The position numbers were made by a program, and so were the translations under genes. From positions 1-17,115 of the forward strand of contig JAKSBO010000053.1 of NCBI GenBank assembly GCA_022361095.1: a stretch of 17,115 nucleotides of DNA, written 5' to 3'. Origin of the DNA: Desulfobacterales bacterium (GTDB lineage: Bacteria; Desulfobacterota; Desulfobacteria; Desulfobacterales; Desulfobacteraceae). Positions within the stretch are counted from its first letter, which is position 1. Each line of letters begins with the position of its first letter. The notes below the pieces were generated by a model, which did no database searches, was not told the origin of the DNA, and saw nothing but the letters and a program-made list of their open reading frames with translations. Shown here piece by piece: positions 5,863 to 13,705 of the stretch.

Positions 5863-8800
5863 ATGCCTGCATTTGGAATAGACATCGGGTACGCATCAGT
5901 TAAGACAGCAGTGGTGGATGATGACAGCCAGGTGGTCTGGGCGGACTATGCCCTGCACCATGGGGATATACGGGGTACGGTGACGGCCCGGTTAGACCGG
6001 CTTAGACGGGAATATCCCCAGGGTGCCCTGGGTACCGGTGCTGTCACCGGCAGTGGCCGGGACCTTGTGGCCGGGCGGATTGAGTCGGTCAATGAAGTGG
6101 CCGCCATTGTCGCCGCAGCCAGGGCGGCCCGGGGTAACGCGGCCTGCGTGGTGGAAATCGGCGCCCAGACCGCCAAGTACATTACCGGCCTCAGGGGGAA
6201 AAGCAGCCATGGCATCAAGGTGTCCATGAATGCCAATTGCGCCTCGGGCACAGGCGCATTTATAGAAGAACAGGTCTCACGGATGAACCTGGATTTTCAG
6301 CGCTTTTCCGAATATGCAAACCAGGCAGAATCCATTCCCAGGATTGCCGGGCGGTGCGGTGTGTTTGCCAAAACAGATATCACCCACCACCAGCAGGAAG
6401 GCGTGCCCGTGGCAGATATCCTCCTGGGCCTTGCCTATGCTGTGGTGCGCAATTTTAAAGTCAGTGTGATGAAAAAACTGCCCTTTGAAACCCCCATCCT
6501 TTTCATCGGCGGGGTGGCTCATAACAAGGGGATTATCCGGGCATTCAAAGATGTCCTTGACCTTGGGGAGAATGATCTGATCATCCCGGAGAATTTCAGC
6601 ACGGCAGCCGCCGCAGGTGCGGCCATGATGGCCCTGGAACAAGGTCTTGAAACCGGCTTGCTTACCCAAAAAGAACCTGTTTTTCAGGACGCCTTTGTAC
6701 CCGGTGCGGCCCTGGATAAGGAGACGGACGCCAAAAGGCCCAGGCTCCCCCCGCTGGCTTCATTCGGCACGGACGACAGCCTGGGCAAACATGATATCCG
6801 GCGTAAATCCGCCGACCCCGGCACAGGCGTTTACCTTGGCATTGATGTGGGGTCCACCAGCACCAACCTTGTGCTCATTGATGAAACAGGGCAGGTGGCG
6901 GATTTCAGATACCTGAGAACCCGGGGAAAACCGGCTGCGGTTGTCCGCAAGGGGCTGGAAGAACTGAAGTCGTCCCATGGAAAGGCCATGAAACTCCTTG
7001 GCACCGGGGTGACGGGATCAGGGCGTTATCTGATCGGTAAAATGGTTGATGCCTGCACCATCAACGATGAAATTACAGCCCAGGCAAAGGCGGCTGTCAC
7101 CCTATACCCGGATGTGGACACCGTATTTGAAATCGGGGGGCAGGATTCCAAATTCATCCGGATCAAAAACGGCCAGGTGGTTGATTTTCAAATGAACAAG
7201 GTATGTGCTGCCGGAACAGGGTCGTTTATTGAGGAACAATCCTTAAAATTCGGTATCCCCATTGACTCTTTCGGGACCACGGCGCTGACCGGCAAGGCCC
7301 CCATCGACCTTGGCGAGCGGTGCGCCGTGTTTATGGAAACCACCATGGCCGGCCACCTTGCCCGGGGCGCGGACAAAAAGGAGCTTGCCGCCGGGTTGTG
7401 TTATTCCATTGTCAAAAACTACCTGAACCGGGTGGTGGGGTCCAAGGAGACCGGCAGCCACATCCTGTTCCAGGGGGGGCTGGGCCATAACCAGGGCGTG
7501 GTCAATGCATTCCGGGCGGTCTTAAACAAAACCATTGAGGTGCCTGCCTATTTCAGTGTCACCGGTGCCTTGGGCGCGGCCCTGCTTGCCAAAGAAGCGG
7601 CAACGGGCGGTAAAGCGGACATAAGGGGCCGGGCCGGGAAATGTCCGTCCGGCAATCCCCCTGACGCAACTGATGAAAACCGGTTCTCAGACCATGTCCA
7701 GGAGCTTGTTTTTGACGGATATACCGGGATGCTTGATCCGGACAAAAAGACCGTGGGCCTTCCCCGGGCCTTATTCACCTTTGGTATGTTTTCCATGTTT
7801 CACACCTTTTTTAAAACACTTGGGTTTAATGTGCTCATGTCACCGCCCTCCAGTGAGCAGACCATTGCATTATCCCAGGAAAACTCCCTGGATGAGACCT
7901 GCTTTCCGGTGAAACTTATCAACGGCCATATTGCGTGGCTCATTTCCCAGAAGGTGGATTATATCTTTTTCCCGGACCTTTATACGGTAAATCATCCGGG
8001 TTCCGAATCCCGCCAGCAATTCGGGTGCGCCTATATGCAGCTTGCCTTTAAGCTGATGGCCCGGGCAATGGATCTTGAAAAAACCGGTATCACACTTTTA
8101 TCCCCCACCATTGCCTTTAGCCTGGGGCCCAAATTCATGACCCAGAGTTTCGCAGCCATGGGTACAAAGCTTGGCCGCACAAAAGATGAGGTCATGGCCG
8201 CCCTCGGGGCATCCATGAAGGCATTCCAGGCCTTTGAAAAAAGATTGGAAGCCCATGGAAAAAAAGTGTTGAAAACCATTGAACCCGATGAAAAGGCCTT
8301 TGTACTGATTTCCAAAATATACGGGGTGGCAGACCCGGTTTTAAACCTGGGTATCCCGGACCGGCTGGCCCGGATGGGGTATAAAACCATTAGTTTTTTT
8401 GATCTGCCCGAAGGCAATATTTTCCAGGAACATCCCAACATGTTCTGGCCATTTTACGAACACATCCTGGAGCCGGCATACCTGATCAAAGAACATCCTA
8501 ATCTTTTTGCCATCCTTTTGACCCACCACGGATGCGGGCCCGATTCCGTGGGATCCCATTTTTTTGCCGAAATCATGGGGGATAAACCGTTTTTAACCAT
8601 TGAGGTGGACGAGCACGCCTCCACCGTGGGGGTTATGACCCGGCTGGAAGCTTTTGTGGACCGTATTTCCCACATACCTGCCACAACAGCCCCCCCCATT
8701 GCCGCCTGTGAAAAAAAGATCACCCACACGCCTGTGCATATTACCCGGGGAATTTTTTCCCTGCCCGCCGGCACCCGGCTTTTCCTTCCCAATTTGCCCT

Positions 8801-9837
8801 TCTACTCAGCCCTTCTCCAGGGGGTTATGGCCCGGCATAATATTTCAGCCGGGCTGCTCCCCATCACAGATCAAAGTGCGTTGAACAGGGGACGGCAGCA
8901 CAGCACGGCCAATGAATATTTCTCTTTGACCGCACTTTTAGGGGATATCCTTGAACACCTTGACGGGGAGCTTACCCCTGACACTTGTGCATTTCTTGTG
9001 CCCCAGACCGAAGGCGCCGAGGTGGACGGGCAGTACAGCCGGTTTATCCGCACCAAACTGGATTTGGAAGGATTTAAAACCACCCACATTGTCTCCCCGT
9101 TCCTGGAAGACTGCATTGCCGGGGACCCGGATATGCTCAATGAGATGTTCCTGGCCATTTTGGCCGCCGACCTGATCTGGCTGGCCCCCGAAAAAAACCG
9201 CCAGGCCCATTTACGCTTTGTGGACGGCCTGATTCAAAAAAACGAACTGACCCTGGACAACCTTGTCATACTTGCCGGGATCATCAGGAAGAACCACCAG
9301 GCCCGGCAGTTTAAATCCCAGATTTTTGTTACGGGTGATCCTTTGGTGCTGTTCAACGACTTTTTAACGGACAGCCATTTTTCCCGCCTGGAATCCCGCG
9401 GGCACCGGGTGGTGTATGCCCCAATGAGCGAATACCTGATTTTACTGTGGATGGATTGGGCTGAACAAAACGGCAAAGAAAACACCCCCATGCTCCTGGA
9501 ACGGATCCACACCCTGTGGAGCATGATCCAGCAGATCGCCCGTATCCTTGGCAATGCGGGCGTTTTTTCAAAGGACCCGGGCCGCCTGGCAAAGCATGCC
9601 CAAGACACCCTGGGATATTATGCCGGGGCCAATGGCCGGTACAGGATGGGCAAATGCCTGGATGTCTGCGATCAGGTCAACGGTGTTGTCACAGTGTCGC
9701 CCATGTACGAAAATACAGGTATCTGCCTGAATGCCCTGGGGCAGAATTTTGATTTTCCCGTGCTGAACCTCACCCTTGACGGGAACCCGAACCAGGGGGA
9801 CACCACCCGGCTGGACGCATTTGTGTACTACCTTTAA
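5863..9837 (+). CDS. Large 2-hydroxyacyl-CoA dehydratase activase-type protein: two BcrA/BadF ATPase domains plus DUF2229 and HgdB-like C-terminus
   Basis: A 1324-residue multidomain protein; TGGAGA about 9 bases upstream supports the start. Domain 1 (about 1-260) and domain 2 (about 322-580) are both ASKHA-fold CoA-enzyme activase ATPases (phosphate-1 motifs GIDIGYASVKT and GIDVGSTSTN). Each has both cysteines that in homodimeric activases hold a [4Fe-4S] cluster between subunits: C126 (NCASGTG) and C165 (GRCGVF), C448 (VCAAGTG) and C487 (ERCAVF). Residues about 630-935 match the DUF2229 CoA-activase-associated domain: VGLPRALF, DETCFPVK (C680), FGCAYMQ (C722), HHGCGPDS (C891), EVDEHASTVGVMTRLEAF. 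The C-terminus (about 960-1324) resembles the end of such proteins, closing with FPVLNLTLDGNPNQG. Activases use ATP to drive one electron to a very low potential onto a dehydratase or reductase. The partner of these large versions is not known to me, and none is encoded nearby. Cytoplasmic; apparently monocistronic. Confidence 0.88.
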   Translation: MPAFGIDIGYASVKTAVVDDDSQVVWADYALHHGDIRGTVTARLDRLRREYPQGALGTGAVTGSGRDLVAGRIESVNEVAAIVAAARAARGNAACVVEIGAQTAKYITGLRGKSSHGIKVSMNANCASGTGAFIEEQVSRMNLDFQRFSEYANQAESIPRIAGRCGVFAKTDITHHQQEGVPVADILLGLAYAVVRNFKVSVMKKLPFETPILFIGGVAHNKGIIRAFKDVLDLGENDLIIPENFSTAAAAGAAMMALEQGLETGLLTQKEPVFQDAFVPGAALDKETDAKRPRLPPLASFGTDDSLGKHDIRRKSADPGTGVYLGIDVGSTSTNLVLIDETGQVADFRYLRTRGKPAAVVRKGLEELKSSHGKAMKLLGTGVTGSGRYLIGKMVDACTINDEITAQAKAAVTLYPDVDTVFEIGGQDSKFIRIKNGQVVDFQMNKVCAAGTGSFIEEQSLKFGIPIDSFGTTALTGKAPIDLGERCAVFMETTMAGHLARGADKKELAAGLCYSIVKNYLNRVVGSKETGSHILFQGGLGHNQGVVNAFRAVLNKTIEVPAYFSVTGALGAALLAKEAATGGKADIRGRAGKCPSGNPPDATDENRFSDHVQELVFDGYTGMLDPDKKTVGLPRALFTFGMFSMFHTFFKTLGFNVLMSPPSSEQTIALSQENSLDETCFPVKLINGHIAWLISQKVDYIFFPDLYTVNHPGSESRQQFGCAYMQLAFKLMARAMDLEKTGITLLSPTIAFSLGPKFMTQSFAAMGTKLGRTKDEVMAALGASMKAFQAFEKRLEAHGKKVLKTIEPDEKAFVLISKIYGVADPVLNLGIPDRLARMGYKTISFFDLPEGNIFQEHPNMFWPFYEHILEPAYLIKEHPNLFAILLTHHGCGPDSVGSHFFAEIMGDKPFLTIEVDEHASTVGVMTRLEAFVDRISHIPATTAPPIAACEKKITHTPVHITRGIFSLPAGTRLFLPNLPFYSALLQGVMARHNISAGLLPITDQSALNRGRQHSTANEYFSLTALLGDILEHLDGELTPDTCAFLVPQTEGAEVDGQYSRFIRTKLDLEGFKTTHIVSPFLEDCIAGDPDMLNEMFLAILAADLIWLAPEKNRQAHLRFVDGLIQKNELTLDNLVILAGIIRKNHQARQFKSQIFVTGDPLVLFNDFLTDSHFSRLESRGHRVVYAPMSEYLILLWMDWAEQNGKENTPMLLERIHTLWSMIQQIARILGNAGVFSKDPGRLAKHAQDTLGYYAGANGRYRMGKCLDVCDQVNGVVTVSPMYENTGICLNALGQNFDFPVLNLTLDGNPNQGDTTRLDAFVYYL

Positions 9838-9867
9838 ACTATTTTTACCTGGAAGGCCGAATCCACC

Positions 9868-9927
9868 ATGAATGATGAAGCGGACATGAAATCCGGGACA
9901 AGGCGTTTGTATCCGCTCATGGTTCAT
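9868..9927 (+). terminator. Imperfect hairpin downstream of the activase gene
   Basis: ATGAA (9868-9872), ATGA (9875-9878) and GCGGA (9880-9884) pair with TTCAT (9923-9927), TCAT (9917-9920) and TCCGC (9912-9916). That gives 14 pairs, one 2-base internal loop and one bulge around a 27-base loop. It starts 31 bases after the stop. There is no T tract, so a role in 3'-end stability or factor-dependent termination is only a guess. Confidence 0.35.
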
Positions 9928-9986
9928 CCTGCAGCTTGATTCCCAGGCTTTGGGATCGCCTCAGGGGGCTTCAATAACTGACACGG

Positions 9987-10019
9987 AAAAAATAAAAAAA
10001 GGCAACAACTGCTGCTGCC
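9987..10019 (-). terminator. Intrinsic terminator on the minus strand with no obvious gene
   Basis: Read on the minus strand, GGCAGCA, loop GCAGT, TGTTGCC (10019 to 10001) forms a 7-bp stem with one G-U pair, directly followed by seven T, one A and six T (10000 to 9987). This is a good rho-independent terminator shape. The nearest genes on both sides run on the plus strand, so whatever it ends is unannotated. Confidence 0.55.
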
Positions 10020-10146
10020 CTTTACCGGCTGTGGATTTTCGCCGGTGCCGGTTTTCTGGTGGGTCAAAAGATGTATGCGCCAATCAGGAAATCGGCTACA
10101 ATAAAGTATTGCGTTCAGGGCCTGTTTTAAAATCAATGGCTTCAAG

Positions 10147-10167
10147 TGAAATCATCATATGATTTCA
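10147..10167. promoter_or_regulatory. Perfect palindrome upstream of cutA (candidate operator)
   Basis: TGAAATCAT and ATGATTTCA are perfect 9-bp inverted arms separated by CAT. An outer GGCT/AGCC pair (10139-10142 and 10167-10170, with unequal spacers) partly extends it. It lies 55 bp before the cutA start. With no T tract it is more likely a protein-binding site than a terminator. No matching regulator is encoded in the window. Confidence 0.45.
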
Positions 10168-10221
10168 GCCGGTTCATCCGTTTTCAAACAGGTCTTCAAC
10201 CCTTTGAGGCAGGAGGATAAA

Positions 10222-10548
10222 ATGGCATATATTATGGTGATTGCCACATGCAGCAGTCAGGAAGAGGCACAGTCCGTCGCATCAGGCGTTGTTGAACGAA
10301 AACTTGCGGCCTGTGTGCAACTCAGTTCCATCACAAGTTACTATACCTGGCAGGGCAAGGTCTGCCGCGAACCTGAGATCCGGCTGACCATGAAAACCCG
10401 GGCCGGCCTGTACAGCGCCCTTGAATCTTTTATCCTGGATCTCCACACCTATGACGTTCCCCAGATTGTAAAAATTCCCATTACAGGGGGATTCCAGCCT
10501 TATCTGGACTGGCTTGACGACACAACCCGTCCGGATATTTGTCCTTGA
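10222..10548 (+). CDS. cutA: CutA1 divalent-ion tolerance protein
   Basis: A 108-residue protein from ATG 10222, which follows AGGAGG at 7 bases; the frame is open from 10159 but that start has no ribosome binding site and adds a non-conserved leader. The sequence is CutA1 throughout: MAYIMVIATCSSQEEAQSVA (with the typical A-T-C-x-x-x-x-x-A), VVERKLAACVQL, the Y-x-W-x-G-K block as YYTWQGKVCREPEIRLTMKT, HTYDVPQIVKIPITGGFQPY, and a YLDWLDD end. CutA1 forms a very stable cytoplasmic trimer with a ferredoxin-like fold. It was linked to copper tolerance in E. coli, but its real role is unsettled. A perfect palindrome 55 bp upstream may be its operator. The gene is followed by a long A/T-rich inverted repeat and seems to be a single-gene unit. 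Confidence 0.95.
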   Translation: MAYIMVIATCSSQEEAQSVASGVVERKLAACVQLSSITSYYTWQGKVCREPEIRLTMKTRAGLYSALESFILDLHTYDVPQIVKIPITGGFQPYLDWLDDTTRPDICP

Positions 10549-10573
10549 CAAATAACATTTTTCCATTCTAATT

Positions 10574-10617
10574 AATATAAACAGCATTGAATATTTATAT
10601 TCAATGCTGTTTATATT
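10574..10617. repeat. Perfect 20-bp A/T-rich inverted repeat between cutA and the symporter operon
   Basis: AATATAAACAGCATTGAATA (10574-10593), loop TTTA, then the exact reverse complement (10598-10617). The stem can be extended outward past a 2-base bulge (TAATTAATA with TATTAATT). It starts 26 bases after the cutA stop and ends 21 bases before the AAGGAGG of the next operon. It could serve as a bidirectional terminator, as a regulatory hairpin in the symporter leader, or as an operator. It is much longer than a standard terminator and has no clean T tract. Confidence 0.7.
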
Positions 10618-10652
10618 TGTATTAATTCAAATTAGTTAAGGAGGAATGGGTT

Positions 10653-10940
10653 ATGGAGGATGATCGAAACGGCAATGACGGTTACGGCCTTGTTTTTTTC
10701 AAGCCGGGAACCTCTCCGGGTGAAAAGAGCAAAGGGCTGTTTTTTTTTACTGTGCTCACCTTTATTATTCTAGGCCAGGCCTGTTACTGGATTTTTGCCA
10801 ACAGTGTGGAGCCGATTATTTTAGGCATGCCGTTCGGCATGTTTACTGTGGTCATGTTCATTGTGCTGGAATTCATTGCCCTTGTGGTGATGTATGCACT
10901 GGAATCTGAAACCCGAACCGGCAAGGGGGAAGATCAATGA
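10653..10940 (+). CDS. Two-TM small subunit of a sodium:solute symporter (DUF3311/YhdT-like)
   Basis: A 95-residue membrane protein with AAGGAGG 8 bases before its start. It has a polar N-terminus (MEDDRNGNDGYGLVFFKPGT), then two membrane helices: about 29-49 (GLFFFTVLTFIILGQACYWIF) and about 60-83 (FGMFTVVMFIVLEFIALVVM), with a charged tail. The connecting segment VEPIILGMPFG matches the V-E-P-x-x-x-G-x-P-F pattern of small DUF3311-type proteins encoded directly before sodium:solute symporters. Its last four bases overlap the start of the symporter gene (ATGA), which indicates translational coupling and a stoichiometric partner. By analogy with other two-gene symporters it probably helps assemble or stabilise the large subunit. 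The exact Pfam family is my judgement from pattern, not a search. Confidence 0.7.
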   Translation: MEDDRNGNDGYGLVFFKPGTSPGEKSKGLFFFTVLTFIILGQACYWIFANSVEPIILGMPFGMFTVVMFIVLEFIALVVMYALESETRTGKGEDQ

Positions 10941-12394
10941 ACTGGCTGATTACCATGTTTGTCATCACGGCTTATCTGATGGTTGTTTTTTTTATCGGCT
11001 CTTTTGCCGGCCGGGGCCGGGAAAGTTCGGTTAAAGAGTATATCGCAGCCGATTCCAGCCTGGGGTTTGTGGTCCTTTATTTTCTCATGGGCGGGGCGAT
11101 ATTTTCTGCATTTGCCTACCTTGGCGGGCCGGGATGGGCGTATTCCAAAGGTGCGGCATCCTTTTTCATCATGGGATACTGTGCCCTTGGCCTGGTACCC
11201 TGGTGGATCTGGGGCCCTCGTGCGGCCCGGGCCGGGAAAAGATTCAACTACGTCACCCAGGCCCAGCTTTTTGCCGGCAGATTCCAGTCCAAGGCCCTGT
11301 CCGTCGTTGTTGCTGTTGTTTCCATTCTGGCGTTTATCCAGTACATTACCCTTCAGATGAAGGGCAGTGCCTATGTATTTGAAATTGCATCCGGCGGCAG
11401 GATTCCCTTCTGGGCCGGGGCTGCCATTGCCTATATTGTTGTCGTGGCCTATGTCTTTTTCGGGGGGGTCCGGGCCGTTGCCTGGACCAATGTTTTCCAG
11501 GGGGTTTTCATGGTGGTCACCGCCTGGGTTCTGGGTCTCTATTTTACCTTTTCCCTTTACGGCGGCCCGGCCGACATGTTCACCCAGATCGCAGAGAAGA
11601 TGCCCACCCATCTCCTTGTGGGGCCGGGCACCAAGATGGGGTATATGGAATATGCCACCGCTGTTATCGTTTCCGTCCTGGGGTTTTCCATGTGGCCCCA
11701 TCTTTTTATGAAGGCCTATACGGCGGAAAGTGAACGGACCCTGAAACGGACCATTGTCTGGTACCCGACTTTTGCCGTTTTCCTGGTGCCGGTTCTCTAC
11801 ATCGGATTTGCAGGAATTATGCAGGTGGAACCGGATGTACTGGGCGCCCCGGACCGGATTCTGCCCTGGATGTTTGCCAATATGAAGTTCGGCCCCGTGG
11901 CCATCGGCATGGTTTTGGCCGCTGCCTTGGCCGCTGCCATGTCCACCCAGGACACCATCACCCATGCTGCCGGTTCCATTTTTGCCCAGGACCTGGTCCA
12001 GGCGTTGAAAAAAGAGCCCCAGAGCGAGGCGTCGGCCACCCTCTGGATCAGGGCATCGGTTCTGGGCTTCGGACTCATCTCCTACCTGGTGGCGGTATTT
12101 GGCGGGCAAACCCTGGTCTCCCTTCTGCTTGGGTCCTACGGCTCCATTGTCCAGCTTCTGCCCCTGACCGCCGCCACCTTCTTCTGGCCCAGGGCCACCA
12201 GGGCCGGGGCCATCTGCGGGGTGCTTACCGGGGTTGTTTTCAACTACCTGATCGTTTTAAAGCTGATTCCTAAATTTGCAGGTATCCATGCCGGTCTCCA
12301 GGGACTGCTGCTCAATATTTTCGTGCTGGTGGTGGTGTCGCTTCTGACTAAACCCATGGACAAAACCCATGTCCGGCAGTACGTGGAATTATAA
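10937..12394 (+). CDS. Sodium:solute symporter family (SSS) permease
   Basis: A 485-residue integral membrane protein with about 13 hydrophobic segments, the usual size for the sodium:solute symporter family. Family signatures are present: the N-terminal helix followed by G-R and an S-S-V-K-E-Y-I-A-A-D-S-S-L-G block near 29-43, GGAIFSAFAYLGGPGWAYSK (52-71), the GGVRAVAWTNVFQGVFM signature (176-192), and AALAAAMSTQDTITHAAGSI (329-348), whose serine and threonine (S336, T337) correspond to the conserved Na+ site. It should import an organic solute with sodium. It starts inside the stop of the small subunit gene. The following gene, 12 bp on, is an amidohydrolase, so the solute may be an N-acyl amino acid or similar conjugate. 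PanF and MctP-like monocarboxylate carriers are the nearest relatives I can suggest; the substrate remains inference. Confidence 0.9.
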   Translation: MNWLITMFVITAYLMVVFFIGSFAGRGRESSVKEYIAADSSLGFVVLYFLMGGAIFSAFAYLGGPGWAYSKGAASFFIMGYCALGLVPWWIWGPRAARAGKRFNYVTQAQLFAGRFQSKALSVVVAVVSILAFIQYITLQMKGSAYVFEIASGGRIPFWAGAAIAYIVVVAYVFFGGVRAVAWTNVFQGVFMVVTAWVLGLYFTFSLYGGPADMFTQIAEKMPTHLLVGPGTKMGYMEYATAVIVSVLGFSMWPHLFMKAYTAESERTLKRTIVWYPTFAVFLVPVLYIGFAGIMQVEPDVLGAPDRILPWMFANMKFGPVAIGMVLAAALAAAMSTQDTITHAAGSIFAQDLVQALKKEPQSEASATLWIRASVLGFGLISYLVAVFGGQTLVSLLLGSYGSIVQLLPLTAATFFWPRATRAGAICGVLTGVVFNYLIVLKLIPKFAGIHAGLQGLLLNIFVLVVVSLLTKPMDKTHVRQYVEL

Positions 12395-12406
12395 ATGATT
12401 TGGTAA

Positions 12407-13597
12407 ATGGAAAACCAGGAAATGACTGAACTTAATTGTATTGTCAAAAAATACGCATCAACGATTTTCGATTACCGCCATGCCCTGCATCGGATTCCTG
12501 AAACCGCGTTTAAAGAGGAGAAAACATCTGCTTTTGTGGAGAGCCGGCTGAGGGAACTTGGGCTTGACGTTAAAACCAATATTGCCCAATACGGCATCAC
12601 CGGCCTGATGACCGGTGCGGGCCCTGAGTCGGACACGGGAAAGACCCTGATGATCAGGGCGGATATGGACGGGCTTCCCATACAGGAAGAGACGGGCCTG
12701 CCCTATGCCTCCACCCATGACGGTGTCATGCACGCCTGCGGCCATGACGGCCATATGGCCATGGTTCTGGGGGCAGCCCTGGTGCTTGATTCCATGCGGG
12801 ACAAACTCAACGGACGGATCAAATTCCTTTTCCAGCCGGCCGAAGAGGGACCGGGCGGTGCAAAACCCATGGTTGAGGCCGGGGTCATGGAAGATCCCCA
12901 TGTCGATTATGCCCTTGGGGCACATCTGTGGCCTGCCCTGGACCAGGGTAAAGTCGGCGTCAAGCAAGGTCCTCTTATGGCAGCCATGGATTTTTTCGAC
13001 CTGACCATTACCGGGAAAGGGGGCCATGGTGCCATGCCGCATCTATGCATTGATCCGGTGGATACGGCTGCCCAGGTTATCAATGCCCTCCAGCGCATCG
13101 TCAGCAGGCAGATGAGCCCCATAAGCCCTGCTGTGGTCTCCGTTGGCTGCATCCAGGGCGGGGCAAGCCACAATATCATCCCCGATTGTGTGACGCTCAA
13201 GGGAACCACCCGCACCTTTGACCGGGATGTCTGGGTGTCATTTCAGGAGCGGATGGATAAAATTATCAGCGGTATATGTAAATCCATGGGTGCTGAATAT
13301 ACCCTTGATTACCAGCCCAGATATCCGCCCACGATAAATGACAAGGATATGGCCGATTTGGTGGAAACGTGTGCGGTCAGGACCGTGGGCCGGGAGAATG
13401 TGGTGGCACCGGAATCCACCATGGGCAGCGAAGACATGGCCTTTTTTCTGGAAAAAGCCAAAGGGTGCTATATTTTTCTGGGCACCGGCCGTCCCGGCTG
13501 CCGGCCTCTGCATAATGCCGGATTTGATTTTGACGAACAGGTCCTGCTCACCGGGGTGGCGCTTTTCTGTGAGGCGGCACTGACGCTTTTAAAATAG
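12407..13597 (+). CDS. M20-family N-acyl-L-amino-acid amidohydrolase (hippurate-hydrolase type)
   Basis: A 396-residue zinc-type amidohydrolase of the IAA-amino acid hydrolase/HipO group. Opening segment FDYRHALHRIPETAFKEEKT (21-40) is typical. Metal and catalytic residues are in place: HACGHDGH with C111 and H113, QPAEEGPGG with E146 (base) and E147 (ligand), GAHLWP with H173, and PLHNAGFDF with H369. The dimerisation domain (about 190-300) carries GKGGHGAMPH and GGASHNIIPD. Enzymes of this group cleave the amide of N-acyl or N-aroyl amino acids in the cytoplasm, giving acid plus amino acid. It lies 12 bp after the symporter gene, so import then hydrolysis is the likely pathway. ATG 12407 is chosen; ATG 12422 is an in-frame alternative, and neither has a good ribosome binding site, in keeping with translational coupling. 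Confidence 0.92.
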   Translation: MENQEMTELNCIVKKYASTIFDYRHALHRIPETAFKEEKTSAFVESRLRELGLDVKTNIAQYGITGLMTGAGPESDTGKTLMIRADMDGLPIQEETGLPYASTHDGVMHACGHDGHMAMVLGAALVLDSMRDKLNGRIKFLFQPAEEGPGGAKPMVEAGVMEDPHVDYALGAHLWPALDQGKVGVKQGPLMAAMDFFDLTITGKGGHGAMPHLCIDPVDTAAQVINALQRIVSRQMSPISPAVVSVGCIQGGASHNIIPDCVTLKGTTRTFDRDVWVSFQERMDKIISGICKSMGAEYTLDYQPRYPPTINDKDMADLVETCAVRTVGRENVVAPESTMGSEDMAFFLEKAKGCYIFLGTGRPGCRPLHNAGFDFDEQVLLTGVALFCEAALTLLK

Positions 13598-13627
13598 GGC
13601 GTAGACAAACAGATGCAAATCGTAACG

Positions 13628-13662
13628 GCACCGCCCCGGAAGCGTAAATTCCGGGGCGGTGC
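13628..13662. terminator. Strong GC-rich hairpin between convergent genes
   Basis: GCACCGCCCCGGAA (13628-13641), a 7-base loop, then its exact complement (13649-13662): a perfect 14-bp stem 30 bases after the amidohydrolase stop and 43 bases from the stop of the convergent regulator. Neither strand has a T tract after it, so termination may rest on stem strength or Rho. It probably serves both converging transcripts. Confidence 0.6.
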
Positions 13663-13705
13663 TGCCACGGCGCACAGGTCAAATATAGTGGGAGAAATTG
13701 CCCTC

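Larger units (their letters stand above)
9838..10221. other. 384-bp gap between activase and cutA
   Basis: The gap holds an imperfect hairpin just after the activase stop (9868-9927), a small TCCCA/TGGGA stem (9941-9955), a minus-strand terminator-like hairpin (9987-10019) and a perfect palindrome (10147-10167). These are listed separately. Short frames on both strands cross these structures, lack ribosome binding sites and resemble nothing, so I call no gene here. A minus-strand small RNA is possible between about 10150 and 9987. Confidence 0.5.

Noticed and set aside
9924..10162. Short frames on both strands in the activase-cutA gap (including a hydrophobic-looking stretch around 10003-10130 on the plus strand)
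   Set aside because: They cross the terminator hairpin or lack start and ribosome binding site. The hydrophobic stretch has no start codon that I can justify.
10934..12109. A 391-codon minus-strand frame inside the symporter gene
   Set aside because: Very high glycine, histidine and lysine without any domain, wholly antisense to a clear SSS permease.
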